In this document: in pieces, positions 5,769-12,238 of the stretch
Layout of the letters: each line of letters begins with the position of its first letter
Numbering within the stretch: the stretch's first letter is position 1
Origin: a virus
Strand: one strand, 5' to 3'
DNA length: 26,257 nucleotides
IMG/VR virus record: IMGVR_UViG_3300042914_001339
Span: 1-26,257 of that record
Position numbers and translations under genes: made by a program
The notes under the pieces: generated by a model
What the model was told of the DNA's origin: nothing
Database searches by the model: none
The model's input: only the letters and a program-made list of their open reading frames with translations

Positions 5769-5966
5769 TTAATTGATTATTTTTTTATTTCTTCCTAATT
5801 TAATATAAAGATTGTTAAATCTTCTTATAGTGCATTTAAAGATTTTTAAAGGATTGTAATAGTTCCCTTGTGTTACTTTATACACTACTGTACTTGCATT
5901 TACTTCTAATAGTTCTACAATTTGGTCTGCTCGTGAGCAGTTGTAGTATCTTTCTCCTGTTTTCAT
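5769..5966 (-). CDS. Hypothetical protein, 65 aa
   Basis: The protein starts MKTGERYYNCSRADQIVELL and continues EVNASTVVYKVTQGNYYNPL, ending with a basic region (IRRFNNLYIKLGRNKK). The strand pattern suggests a small beta-barrel domain. The start overlaps the exonuclease stop by 4 nt, so it is probably translated from the same message. No family recognised. Confidence 0.65.
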   Translation of the reverse strand: MKTGERYYNCSRADQIVELLEVNASTVVYKVTQGNYYNPLKIFKCTIRRFNNLYIKLGRNKKIIN

Positions 5967-6643
5967 AAGTTTATTTTTTTAAGTGATTCGTAATATTCAT
6001 TCGCTTGTTCTACTTTTTCCTTTATCTTGTTTTCTGCTTCTTGGTTACCTTCAACAATAAATCTTTTAATTCTTAATGTATCAGGAATATGGTCATAGTT
6101 GTGTTGATTCTGAATGGCATCCCTAACATCTAAATTCTCATCAATTAGATTCAGTTTCCAATGTGTTCTTCTAATTTCATCTTCAACTATCTGTTGTGGT
6201 GTATTCATAAGACAATACACTAACTCTGCTTGTAAATGTCCTGTGAGCATCATATAACCTTGTAATTGCCAAAAGTAATCTTTATTTGGAAGTTCAGTAT
6301 CGAAGAAAGGAAATGTACTACCACTCCAACTGCATTTAATATCTGCAAGTAATGTCTCCGTGTTTATGTCGGGAATGCCTGTTATCCATTCATTCTTTAA
6401 ACGTTCTTCGTTTTTGTTTACACTTATATCCCACCCAAGAACATTACCTGCTAATTGTATGGCTTCATCTTCCATCTGAATACCTTTATCGGTATAACGT
6501 GATGAAATGTCTTTGTAGATTCCGTATTCTTTCTCACGAAATACATCTTCAATAAAAGTCTTTGCAGTTTCAGATAAGACCTCTCCCTTACTACGGGGAG
6601 AAGTCATAAGTTTACCTAAACCACTGCATCTAAATTGTATCAT
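5963..6643 (-). CDS. YqaJ-type recombination exonuclease
   Basis: A 226-aa protein of the PD-(D/E)xK nuclease superfamily, related to YqaJ/lambda exonuclease, which degrades one DNA strand from double-strand ends to give single strands for annealing. The N-terminus FRCSGLGKLMTSPR is the RxSxLxxLM motif of these viral recombinases. E58/E60 (QMEDEA) lie in the helix that usually carries a metal-binding glutamate. D92 (GIPD) and D101-x-K103 (LLADIKCSW) are the catalytic core. QLQGYM (126-131) is the conserved glutamine helix. Length fits the family. It is encoded together with ERF and the SSB-like protein, a standard two-component recombination system. Confidence 0.88.
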   Translation of the reverse strand: MIQFRCSGLGKLMTSPRSKGEVLSETAKTFIEDVFREKEYGIYKDISSRYTDKGIQMEDEAIQLAGNVLGWDISVNKNEERLKNEWITGIPDINTETLLADIKCSWSGSTFPFFDTELPNKDYFWQLQGYMMLTGHLQAELVYCLMNTPQQIVEDEIRRTHWKLNLIDENLDVRDAIQNQHNYDHIPDTLRIKRFIVEGNQEAENKIKEKVEQANEYYESLKKINL

Positions 6644-6644
6644 A

Positions 6645-7466
6645 TTAATAACGTAGATTAATTTTATTTCTTGAACGATAATTATAAATATCTTCTATTA
6701 ATGTTTTGTATTGCTCACGATTAGCACAATCAACTAATGCAGTTGGTTGTAATCTTAATTTATGCATAAACTCATTAAAATCAAAATTTTCATTTTTAAA
6801 TAATACAATCATTGTTCCAGTAAATGCCGTTCGATTGTATCCTAAATAGTATGGTTTAACCATTCGTATTTTATTTGCCCAATCTTGAGCCAAATTAAAA
6901 TCTTTACCTTTCCACGTTCCTTCTTCAAAAATTTCAGTCATATTATAAGATTTTTTATCATCAGTTCTTATTTTTTGTTTTGCATCAGAAGAAGATACAC
7001 CTGATAAATTAGAACATAATGCAATGCAATCATTAAAACTATAATCATCATTTTTTATTGAAAAATCACGAAGTTTAATATAAGATTCTATCCCCATATT
7101 AGCGTAACCCTCCATAAAATCTTTTTTAGTCCAATTTTTTTGATTAAGATTAAGAGTGTGAACTTCATTTAAAGAATAGCCATTTACAATAATGTAGTAA
7201 ACAAATGATTCAGCTTCTTTTGAAGCCATTAAACGATGTTGTCCGTCTATTACTTCCATTCGTTCATTTACTAAAATTGGATTACATTTCATTCCATAAA
7301 AACGGATTGAATCTGCCAATCTCCTAACGTGTTGTAAGTTTGGCACTCTGTTTCCATCAATTTGTTTAAAAATTGATAAATCATTTGTTTTGTAAACTTT
7401 GTTTACTTCTTGTCCTTGCACTTGACTACTATACTTCGTCATTGGTGCTGTTGTTGTTCTAAACAT
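6645..7466 (-). CDS. ParB-like N-terminal domain protein
   Basis: A 273-aa protein with a ParB/Srx-like fold. Residues 22-110 match the ParB N-terminal domain: PNLQHVRRLADSIRFYGMKC, a NPILVNERMEVIDGQHRLMA strand-loop with the IDGQHRL signature (73-79), then KEAESFVYYIIVNGYS. A helical C-terminal half follows, without an obvious helix-turn-helix. ParB-fold proteins bind or hydrolyse nucleotides, and phage versions are variously DNA-binding, nuclease or regulatory. It is not paired with a ParA, so plasmid-type partitioning is unlikely. Its place between ERF and the exonuclease suggests a role in recombination or DNA processing, but that is context only. Confidence 0.75.
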   Translation of the reverse strand: MFRTTTAPMTKYSSQVQGQEVNKVYKTNDLSIFKQIDGNRVPNLQHVRRLADSIRFYGMKCNPILVNERMEVIDGQHRLMASKEAESFVYYIIVNGYSLNEVHTLNLNQKNWTKKDFMEGYANMGIESYIKLRDFSIKNDDYSFNDCIALCSNLSGVSSSDAKQKIRTDDKKSYNMTEIFEEGTWKGKDFNLAQDWANKIRMVKPYYLGYNRTAFTGTMIVLFKNENFDFNEFMHKLRLQPTALVDCANREQYKTLIEDIYNYRSRNKINLRY

Positions 7467-7492
7467 ATTTATTTGTATTTATTGATTACTAA

Positions 7493-8050
7493 TTATAATA
7501 AAGCGATTGTTTTAGTTTGTGATTCTGTTAATTGAAATTTAGATAGTATTTTCTTAAACTCATCTTTAGTCATATCTCCGTTATCAACTTGTTTAAGTCC
7601 ATTTTGGAATCTATCCTCTGTGATGCTTGGCTTCGTGTTTTTAACTGCTTCGCTAACTGTATTACCATCGTCATCAATTGCTTGTAAAGATAAAAGACTT
7701 TGCAATGTTGCTCTACGGAAATAAGTCACTCCTGCAATTTGTTTCTGTGGGTCAGATACTACAGGAAGTGTTAAACTACTTTCTACGAAATCACCATTTT
7801 CAATGTCAATAATTCGTGTGCATACTTGACCATCTATTATTGGTTGTAAGACAATTAAATCATACTTTAGTAGGATTGGTTCAGTTGCTTCTAAAAGTGC
7901 GTTTAAATCAGCGTATTTGCTTTTAAAGAAAGGATTATCTTTTCCTTTTGCTACTTTACCGATTTCTTGCTTTGCTTTCCAAAGCTTAAAATAGATTCCG
8001 TTTGGTCTTGGAATCGCATCCTCGAAGGATGTTTTTGTTGTTGTTTTCAT
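7493..8050 (-). CDS. erf: ERF-family single-strand annealing protein
   Basis: This 185-aa protein matches the ERF superfamily of phage recombinases. Residues 20-50 read FKLWKAKQEIGKVAKGKDNP then FFKSKYADLNALLE, the typical N-terminal motif. Residues 94-130 contain the diagnostic TLPVVSDPQKQIAGVTYFRR, then ATLQSLLSLQAIDDDGN. ERF proteins form rings on single-stranded DNA and anneal complementary strands, allowing circularisation or recombination-dependent replication. The C-terminal 40 residues form a short helical domain. A promoter element (8075-8082) lies 25 nt upstream of the start. The partner exonuclease is two genes downstream. Confidence 0.9.
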   Translation of the reverse strand: MKTTTKTSFEDAIPRPNGIYFKLWKAKQEIGKVAKGKDNPFFKSKYADLNALLEATEPILLKYDLIVLQPIIDGQVCTRIIDIENGDFVESSLTLPVVSDPQKQIAGVTYFRRATLQSLLSLQAIDDDGNTVSEAVKNTKPSITEDRFQNGLKQVDNGDMTKDEFKKILSKFQLTESQTKTIALL

Positions 8051-8073
8051 ATTTATTTGGTTTTAAAAGTTTC

Positions 8074-8514
8074 TCAAATATAAGATAATAATTCTGATTT
8101 TTCTACAAGGACATAAGAAATATAATTGCTATGTTCCTTCTTTTCATGAATCCATCTGTAATTACTTACAGTTACTGGATACATCTTTTGCTCAACTAAT
8201 TCTTTCCACTTGTATTTGACTTCAAAGCATTGTACATCTTCAATTCTTCGATTTACTAAATTGATAATGGTTGAGTAATGGGCATCTAATATCTCTCCTA
8301 TTTGCATAAAAGAATAGTTTGCTTTGCGTAGTTCAATGGATGCTTCGTGTTTTATTGTAATGAAATAAATACCTCTATACTTTACATTAGCGAAGTAATC
8401 ACGGATAACATCAATTGAAATACCTATATCTTTTTTTTCTTTAGGTAATCTTCCGTGTTTTTTAATGTACTTATCTTTGATTTGGATTTGACCTTTTGCT
8501 TCTTTCAGTTTCAT
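8074..8514 (-). CDS. DnaA domain IV-like HTH DNA-binding protein
   Basis: A 146-aa protein. Residues 10-60 include ISIDVIRDYFANVKYRGI. Residues 57-92 (EASIELRKANYSFMQIGEIL, then DAHYSTIINLVNRR) strongly resemble the C-terminal DNA-binding helix-turn-helix of DnaA, where YSxxxIGxxLxxxHSTI is the core. DnaA's ATPase part is absent. Such proteins occur in phage replication regions and may bind origin or operator DNA. The C-terminal 50 residues are strand-rich and unknown. Two copies of the dispersed motif (8344-8353 and 8452-8461) lie inside this gene. The start overlaps the previous gene by 44 nt. Confidence 0.68.
   Translation of the reverse strand: MKLKEAKGQIQIKDKYIKKHGRLPKEKKDIGISIDVIRDYFANVKYRGIYFITIKHEASIELRKANYSFMQIGEILDAHYSTIINLVNRRIEDVQCFEVKYKWKELVEQKMYPVTVSNYRWIHEKKEHSNYISYVLVEKSELLSYI
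8075..8082 (-). promoter_or_regulatory. Bacteroidota -7 element TATATTTG before erf
   Basis: A perfect TAnnTTTG on the minus strand, inside the very end of the upstream HTH gene. A TTG lies 23 nt upstream of it, slightly far for a -33 element. The expected start would leave a leader of about 18-20 nt ending in AAATAAAT before the ATG of erf. Confidence 0.5.
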
Positions 8515-8740
8515 AGTATTTTTCTATTTCTTGTTCGTTATTAAAATTTATTATTTCGTATTTGTTTATTTTAAAGTTAAATTGAACTGCTGACATCTGT
8601 CTTTTTGCTCTGTTAATGTTACATTTAATACAACAGATATTTGTTCCTTTGTCACTTGGTAAACAATACTTTCTTCGATTGATACTAAATTCAGTTAGTT
8701 GTTTAATTTGTCTACATTCAAAGCATCTTTTAGTTTGCAT
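8471..8740 (-). CDS. Zinc-finger-like protein, 89 aa
   Basis: The N-terminus reads MQTKRCFECRQIKQLTEFSI and is followed by NRRKYCLPSDKGTNICCIKC. Cysteines at 6, 9, 26, 36, 37 and 40 give two CxxC pairs about 30 residues apart, as in HNH-associated or zinc-ribbon domains. The usual histidine-asparagine catalytic core is missing, so nuclease activity is unlikely. The C-terminal half is a charged helix. The gene overlaps both neighbours by about 45 nt, so the exact start is uncertain. Function unknown; nucleic-acid binding is plausible. Confidence 0.6.
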   Translation of the reverse strand: MQTKRCFECRQIKQLTEFSINRRKYCLPSDKGTNICCIKCNINRAKRQMSAVQFNFKINKYEIINFNNEQEIEKYYETERSKRSNPNQR

Positions 8741-8916
8741 AATTCCTGTTTTAAACGTTCAATGTATAGTGTAGCATCCATTAACTCTTCTTGCAGATGG
8801 TTAAGCCATTCATCAGTTGATAGGTCATTTCTCTCTAAAGTAGTTCCGTATTTCTTTAGTCCAGCTTCTGCTCTGTCAAGATACTTTCCGATTACTTGCT
8901 TTACAAATTTGTCCAT
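8695..8916 (-). CDS. MazG-like/dATP-dGTP pyrophosphohydrolase-like small protein
   Basis: The 73-aa protein has IGKYLDRAEAGLKKYGTTLE, then RNDLSTDEWLNHLQEELMDA and TLYIERLKQEL. The YGTTLER-(x)n-WLxHLxEExxDAxxYxxRL pattern is one I associate with small all-alpha phage NTP pyrophosphohydrolase-like proteins. The EELMD segment matches half of the MazG metal-binding motif. It is much shorter than typical MazG enzymes, so activity is uncertain. It could adjust nucleotide pools or be a structural derivative. The start carries the AACTATG context. Confidence 0.58.
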   Translation of the reverse strand: MDKFVKQVIGKYLDRAEAGLKKYGTTLERNDLSTDEWLNHLQEELMDATLYIERLKQELCKLKDALNVDKLNN

Positions 8917-8996
8917 AGTTATTTAATTTAATGTCGCATATTCGGAGATATAAATCCATATTAAAGTTTCCTCCCTTTTCCTGTTTTACTGATGGC

Positions 8997-9194
8997 TTAC
9001 TCCACCATCTCTTTATCTGTGCTATTGGTATTGTTTTCATCTTGTTTTTGTAGTTTGTTTATAAATTCAAAAATATCCTCTAATACTACTTCTGGATGTT
9101 GTGCTTTGCAATAATCAGCATACGAAGTAATGAAATGCTTAACGTGATTAAAAGCATCCTGTCTGCCTTTTAAATAGCTTTCTAAAATGTTCAT
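8997..9194 (-). CDS. Hypothetical protein, 65 aa
   Basis: The product starts MNILESYLKGRQDAFNHVKH and is helical up to about residue 48, with a polar tail rich in asparagine, threonine and glutamate. The ATG overlaps the stop of the 32-aa membrane peptide gene (ATGA). Nothing identifies a function. The 80 nt that follow hold a purine-rich GGGAGG stretch but no convincing gene. Confidence 0.6.
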   Translation of the reverse strand: MNILESYLKGRQDAFNHVKHFITSYADYCKAQHPEVVLEDIFEFINKLQKQDENNTNSTDKEMVE

Positions 9195-9289
9195 ACGTTA
9201 ATGTTTTGTGTTAAATAAAGTCCGTAAAGAATAACAGACCAAAAAATTGCGTAGACTAATTTCTGTCCGAGTGGTGTTAAATGTTTCAT
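9191..9289 (-). CDS. Single-pass membrane peptide, 32 aa
   Basis: A frame from the ATG at 9289 codes for MKHLTPLGQKLVYAIFWSVI followed by LYGLYLTQNINV. One hydrophobic helix spans residues 11-26, with a positive N-terminal end. The start has the AAACTATG context, and the stop overlaps the next ATG by 4 nt, both supporting translation. Function unknown; possibly a small inner-membrane effector. Confidence 0.55.
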   Translation of the reverse strand: MKHLTPLGQKLVYAIFWSVILYGLYLTQNINV

Positions 9290-9292
9290 AGT

Positions 9293-9514
9293 TTATTTAT
9301 TAGTTATTTTTAAAAATTTTTTAGCTTCTTTTTCAAAATCCCAATCATAATTATTTATTAAATCTTTTTCATATAAAAACAATTGAAATTTAATTAATTT
9401 ATTTAGCTGTCCTTCAAAACATAAATGTGTTAAAATAGGATGTTTATATCTGCTTGTATATAAAATGTTTTTTTCACATTCAGGGCATTTCCATAAATGA
9501 TTTGTCCAACTCAT
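9293..9514 (-). CDS. Small protein with zinc-ribbon-like N-terminus, 73 aa
   Basis: The N-terminus MSWTNHLWKCPECEKNILYT has a CPEC pair, followed by a histidine-rich segment (HPILTHLCFEG). Together these could bind one zinc ion. The rest is helical and charged. The ATG overlaps the upstream stop (ATGA). No specific family recognised. Confidence 0.6.
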   Translation of the reverse strand: MSWTNHLWKCPECEKNILYTSRYKHPILTHLCFEGQLNKLIKFQLFLYEKDLINNYDWDFEKEAKKFLKITNK

Positions 9515-9720
9515 AATTTTTCTAATTCTTTTTTAACTTCTTGCCAGTAATATATTTCTATTTGATTTGAAATTAATATGATTTCATCAATCATAAAAAG
9601 TAATACATTTATTATAGCATTTATAGAAAGTTCATTTTTTACAATTCCTTTATCATCTCCTAATTCTATAATAGGACATTTTAAAAATAAATCTTTAGCT
9701 TTTTGTTTCGGTGTTTTCAT
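9511..9720 (-). CDS. Hypothetical protein, 69 aa
   Basis: The protein starts MKTPKQKAKDLFLKCPIIEL and continues GDDKGIVKNELSINAIINVL. The KAKDLFxK...ALxxVxxxIxEI arrangement is a familiar pattern in small Bacteroidota phage proteins of unknown function. The ATG at 9720 is preferred over one at 9762 because it gives the MKTPKQKA start and removes overlap with the upstream gene. Helical throughout. Confidence 0.65.
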   Translation of the reverse strand: MKTPKQKAKDLFLKCPIIELGDDKGIVKNELSINAIINVLLFMIDEIILISNQIEIYYWQEVKKELEKL

Positions 9721-9722
9721 AA

Positions 9723-9929
9723 TTAATAAGTTAAGTGTATTAATCCGTAAATATTTTTGCAAATTTGATTTTTTGCCTGTTTTGAACGTTCTGTTTTTTG
9801 TGCAATCATTTCTTCAATTAAGTTTTGTTCTTCAATTATAGCTAGTTTAATAGCCTCTAATACTTCAATTCCTTCAATAATTAATTTAATTGCTCTTTCT
9901 TCTACTGATTTTGATAATTGTGCTTTCAT
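9723..9929 (-). CDS. Hypothetical protein, 68 aa; first gene of the early operon
   Basis: The protein starts MKAQLSKSVEERAIKLIIEG and is helical, with many isoleucines and glutamates in a heptad-like pattern. It is the first gene after the promoter at 9953-9960, with a short leader that ends in AAATAAAACT before the ATG. An upstream in-frame ATG (9995) lies on the far side of that promoter and is rejected. Function unknown, although first position implies very early expression. Confidence 0.65.
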   Translation of the reverse strand: MKAQLSKSVEERAIKLIIEGIEVLEAIKLAIIEEQNLIEEMIAQKTERSKQAKNQICKNIYGLIHLTY

Positions 9930-9952
9930 AGTTTTATTTTTAATTGTTTCTA

Positions 9953-9960
9953 CAAATATA
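9953..9960 (-). promoter_or_regulatory. Bacteroidota -7 element TATATTTG, early promoter
   Basis: A perfect TAnnTTTG on the minus strand in a gene-free, extremely A/T-rich stretch (9930-10046) downstream of the 10047-10079 terminator. The expected start gives an untranslated leader of about 17-20 nt before the ATG at 9929. No clear -33 TTTG is visible. AATTGTT and AACAATT flank it as an imperfectly placed inverted repeat. It is the best candidate for the main early promoter. Confidence 0.65.
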
Positions 9961-10046
9961 TATACATTATTAATAACTTGTATCATTTTTAACAATTATT
10001 TTTAAAGTATTTTTATTTTCTCAATGTTTATAAGGGTTTCAGAAGC

Positions 10047-10079
10047 AAAAAAATACCCTCACATCTCTGCAAGGGTATC
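10047..10079 (-). terminator. Intrinsic terminator after the metallophosphoesterase gene
   Basis: On the minus strand ATACCCT (10072-10078) pairs with AGGGTAT (10053-10059), followed by a run of seven U residues. The loop contains TGCAGAGATGT, the same 11 nt found in the terminator at 14839-14868, although the stems are unrelated. It separates the late block from the early promoter. Confidence 0.82.
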
Positions 10080-10134
10080 TTTAACCTAAACCAAACTATG
10101 AAAACTATGAAAAAGTACGCTAATTTACTTCTTA

Positions 10135-11148
10135 TTATCTGACTTGACCACCTATTATCCTGTGGTTATTAACAATAAAACTACCGTTTGCATCAAATTC
10201 AACATAAGCAAAGCCGTGATTCCACTTATTAAAAGGCATATATTCAGGACTTAATCCTGCTAAACATCCAACTGACCAAGTTGTAACAACATTGCCCGTT
10301 AAGTCTTTTTCGCTATGTTCTGATGTCTGATGATGATGTCCTACTAAAGAATCGCTTTTAGCCCTCATATAAAGACCTCTCGCAGCATTTACTGGACTAA
10401 ATACACTTTGCCCAAACTCGTGACCGTGTAAAATACTTAAATTACCTGCTTTGATAATTTGAGTTGATTTAATTTCTTGAATACCTAATGCACCAAATTG
10501 AAGTACAGATGACAATTCAAAGTCTGCTATTCCTAATAATTCAGGTGCAGAAACTCTCAAATAGTTTTCCCATCGTGCCTCGTGGTTTCCTATCTTGAAA
10601 TAAATAGGACAATCAAATTCTTCTTTTAGGTAGTTAAGAAAATCTCTTACCATTTCTAACTCTCCTGCCAAATCACGCAATCTCCTATCTTTAATAAAAC
10701 GCGAAGCTTGGTACATATCAATAATATCTCCATTCAACAAAATAGCATTAGGATTAAGTTTCTTACCATATTCCAAAGCAATTTGTAATGCTTCTATATC
10801 GTGATAAGGTATATGTATATCTGTCAAAACAAGGATGCGATTATTTCCTTTAGGCATTATAAAAGGCATAACTTCTTTGTAGTCACTTTCAGGTATTTTA
10901 TGCGATGCCATTGCTTCTTTCTTCTGTTCCTCTGTGCGTTTAAATATACTCATACCTTTATATTTTTTTTGTGTACTTAACTCACCCCTTAAATATTTGA
11001 TTGCTTCCCTTGTACCTCCGTAACTATGACATTCGATGGGATGATTCTTACATAATAATGTAGCAAGTGTTCGTGTTGGTATTTTGGGATTTTCAGTAAG
11101 ATATTGAATAATCAAATCCTTTCTTGCCTGTTTATCTTCTTTATTCAT
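10135..11148 (-). CDS. Calcineurin-like metallophosphoesterase
   Basis: A 337-aa protein with all the motifs of the calcineurin-type phosphoesterase fold: D110-x-H112 (LTDIHIPYHD), G140-D141 (LLNGDIID), GNHE at 187-190, HGHE at 241-244 and GHHH at 270-273. Together these bind two metal ions. The first 60 residues form a separate helical domain (TRTLATLLCKNHPIE) that looks like a helix-turn-helix. Phage enzymes of this type cleave phosphoesters such as nucleic acids or nucleotides; the exact substrate is unknown. The gene follows the lysis peptidase and is closed by a strong terminator. Family assignment is secure. Confidence 0.88.
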   Translation of the reverse strand: MNKEDKQARKDLIIQYLTENPKIPTRTLATLLCKNHPIECHSYGGTREAIKYLRGELSTQKKYKGMSIFKRTEEQKKEAMASHKIPESDYKEVMPFIMPKGNNRILVLTDIHIPYHDIEALQIALEYGKKLNPNAILLNGDIIDMYQASRFIKDRRLRDLAGELEMVRDFLNYLKEEFDCPIYFKIGNHEARWENYLRVSAPELLGIADFELSSVLQFGALGIQEIKSTQIIKAGNLSILHGHEFGQSVFSPVNAARGLYMRAKSDSLVGHHHQTSEHSEKDLTGNVVTTWSVGCLAGLSPEYMPFNKWNHGFAYVEFDANGSFIVNNHRIIGGQVR

Positions 11149-11170
11149 ATATAAAAATATGATTTATTTT

Positions 11171-11186
11171 ATCTTATTAATAAGAT
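11171..11186. repeat. 16-bp perfect palindrome at the end of the peptidase gene
   Basis: ATCTTATTAATAAGAT is its own reverse complement and includes the stop codon of the M15 peptidase gene. No U-tract follows on the minus strand, so it is not a standard terminator. It could be a protein-binding site or an RNA-stabilising hairpin. In A+T-rich DNA a chance origin is possible. Confidence 0.3.
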
Positions 11187-11626
11187 GTATAAGGAACGTA
11201 TATAGTTTCTCCGTGTTTTTTTACACTTCGCAATACCTGTTTTCTATTACCTTCTTTTTTGTAACTTATATGAAACCAATCAGCAGTAAGATTATTACCG
11301 AACTCCCATATTAATTGGTCAAAGTTTACGTTCTTAATTATCCACTCAAAAGTATCTTTATCGTGTAAATCCAAATCCATTGCTTCGCCTTTGCAATGCT
11401 GACTTGAAGATGCACCACCGATTTTCTTATTCAATGCCTTTCCTCTGAATCCTGAATTGATTTTTATTGGATAACCTACTTTTTTGCGGATAGGCTCAAA
11501 AACATTATTACATAGTAAAATTGCTTTGATTGTCTGTTCTTCGTTCATTTGATTGTCTAATCCTAACCTAATTGCAGTAGGTGACATTTCAAATTCTTGT
11601 TTAGTAACGTGCTTACTTAAATTCAT
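11177..11626 (-). CDS. M15 family peptidase, phage endolysin
   Basis: This 149-aa protein carries the zinc-binding set of M15A peptidases: SSQHCKGEAMDLDL with H77 and D84, then E108 (LIWEFG) and WFHIS with H119. SGFRGKALNKKIGG before the first histidine is the usual substrate-cleft region. These enzymes cut peptide cross-links in peptidoglycan. There is no signal peptide, so release through a holin or the small membrane proteins encoded upstream is expected. It overlaps the 31-aa membrane peptide gene by 4 nt, completing a lysis cassette. A copy of the dispersed motif lies near its 3' end (11210-11219). Confidence 0.88.
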   Translation of the reverse strand: MNLSKHVTKQEFEMSPTAIRLGLDNQMNEEQTIKAILLCNNVFEPIRKKVGYPIKINSGFRGKALNKKIGGASSSQHCKGEAMDLDLHDKDTFEWIIKNVNFDQLIWEFGNNLTADWFHISYKKEGNRKQVLRSVKKHGETIYVPYTSY

Positions 11627-11718
11627 TTTAATTGGTTGTTATCGTTATTAATAATAAATGTAGTGTAAATAAGTAGTATAAGTACAAATGCTACTATTAA
11701 AAAACGATTACTATCCAT
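11623..11718 (-). CDS. Single-pass membrane peptide of the lysis cassette, 31 aa
   Basis: A frame from the ATG at 11718 codes for MDSNRFLIVAFVLILLIYTT followed by FIINNDNNQLK. It has one strong hydrophobic helix (6-23) with a short polar N-terminus and an asparagine-rich tail. It shares one base with the stop of the 88-aa gene (TAATG) and overlaps the peptidase ATG (ATGA), so it is well embedded in the cassette. It could be a pinholin-like or spanin-like accessory protein; the sequence does not decide. Confidence 0.65.
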   Translation of the reverse strand: MDSNRFLIVAFVLILLIYTTFIINNDNNQLK

Positions 11719-11984
11719 TATCTATCTAAAATAAGTTGTTTTACTGCACTTGATAACTCGCTAACATTCTTTGCAAGGTTCTTTATTTCAAGTTGTGTTT
11801 GTTCTTGTATTGCTTGGTATTTTAATCTCGCTTCCTGCTCTACTAACTCAATCTTGCCTTTTTGCTTTCCAATTTCCTCCGTGTTTTTGCGAACATCGTT
11901 GTGCACTATTTTAAGAAAGTACCCTATTATTCCTGTTGCAGTAGCAATAATAAACATCCAAATCTCTGAACTACCTATTGTCAT
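11718..11984 (-). CDS. Membrane-anchored coiled-coil protein, XhlA/holin-like
   Basis: The 88-aa protein has one N-terminal membrane helix (IWMFIIATATGIIGYFLKIV, residues 8-27) followed by a long coiled coil, KIELVEQEARLKYQAIQEQT to LSSAVKQLILDR. This layout is like phage XhlA-type lysis proteins, where a membrane anchor is joined to a coiled coil, although XhlA itself has the reverse order. It lies between a two-helix membrane protein and the peptidase, so a lysis role is likely. A copy of the dispersed motif is at 11878-11887. Confidence 0.66.
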   Translation of the reverse strand: MTIGSSEIWMFIIATATGIIGYFLKIVHNDVRKNTEEIGKQKGKIELVEQEARLKYQAIQEQTQLEIKNLAKNVSELSSAVKQLILDR

Positions 11985-12184
11985 CTTTGTTCAGCAGTTT
12001 GTGCTATCGTTGCTGCAGTAGTGCCGATTGCAATTAAATACGAAGATGTTGCTATCAATGTAGCAGGAAGGCTAATAGGTAAAGTAGCGATTGCAGTTCC
12101 GATACCTGCAACTATCAATCCAATGTTACGTACCTTTTTGAAAAATGGTGGCGTAGTTGCTCTTAATCTTTTAACTATTCTCAT
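11981..12184 (-). CDS. Putative holin, 67 aa with two membrane helices
   Basis: The protein starts with a basic stretch, MRIVKRLRATTPPFFKKVRN, then two hydrophobic segments: IGLIVAGIGTAIATLPI (21-37) and LPATLIATSSYLIAIGTTAA (39-58), joined by a proline turn. Small size, two membrane helices and position before the peptidase suggest a holin that permeabilises the inner membrane. The sequence itself is not a named holin family known to me. It overlaps the next gene by 4 nt. Confidence 0.66.
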   Translation of the reverse strand: MRIVKRLRATTPPFFKKVRNIGLIVAGIGTAIATLPISLPATLIATSSYLIAIGTTAATIAQTAEQR

Positions 12185-12238
12185 TTTGATAGTGATTTAA
12201 TGAATGCCTGTAATTTAATTATATTGCTTTGCTTTGGT

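Noticed and set aside
8876-8959. 27-codon minus-strand frame (MDLYLRICDIKLN...) preceded by a GGGAGG purine-rich stretch
   Set aside because: It overlaps most of the first half of the 73-aa gene in another frame, and Shine-Dalgarno-like sequences are not used elsewhere here; not convincing as a gene.
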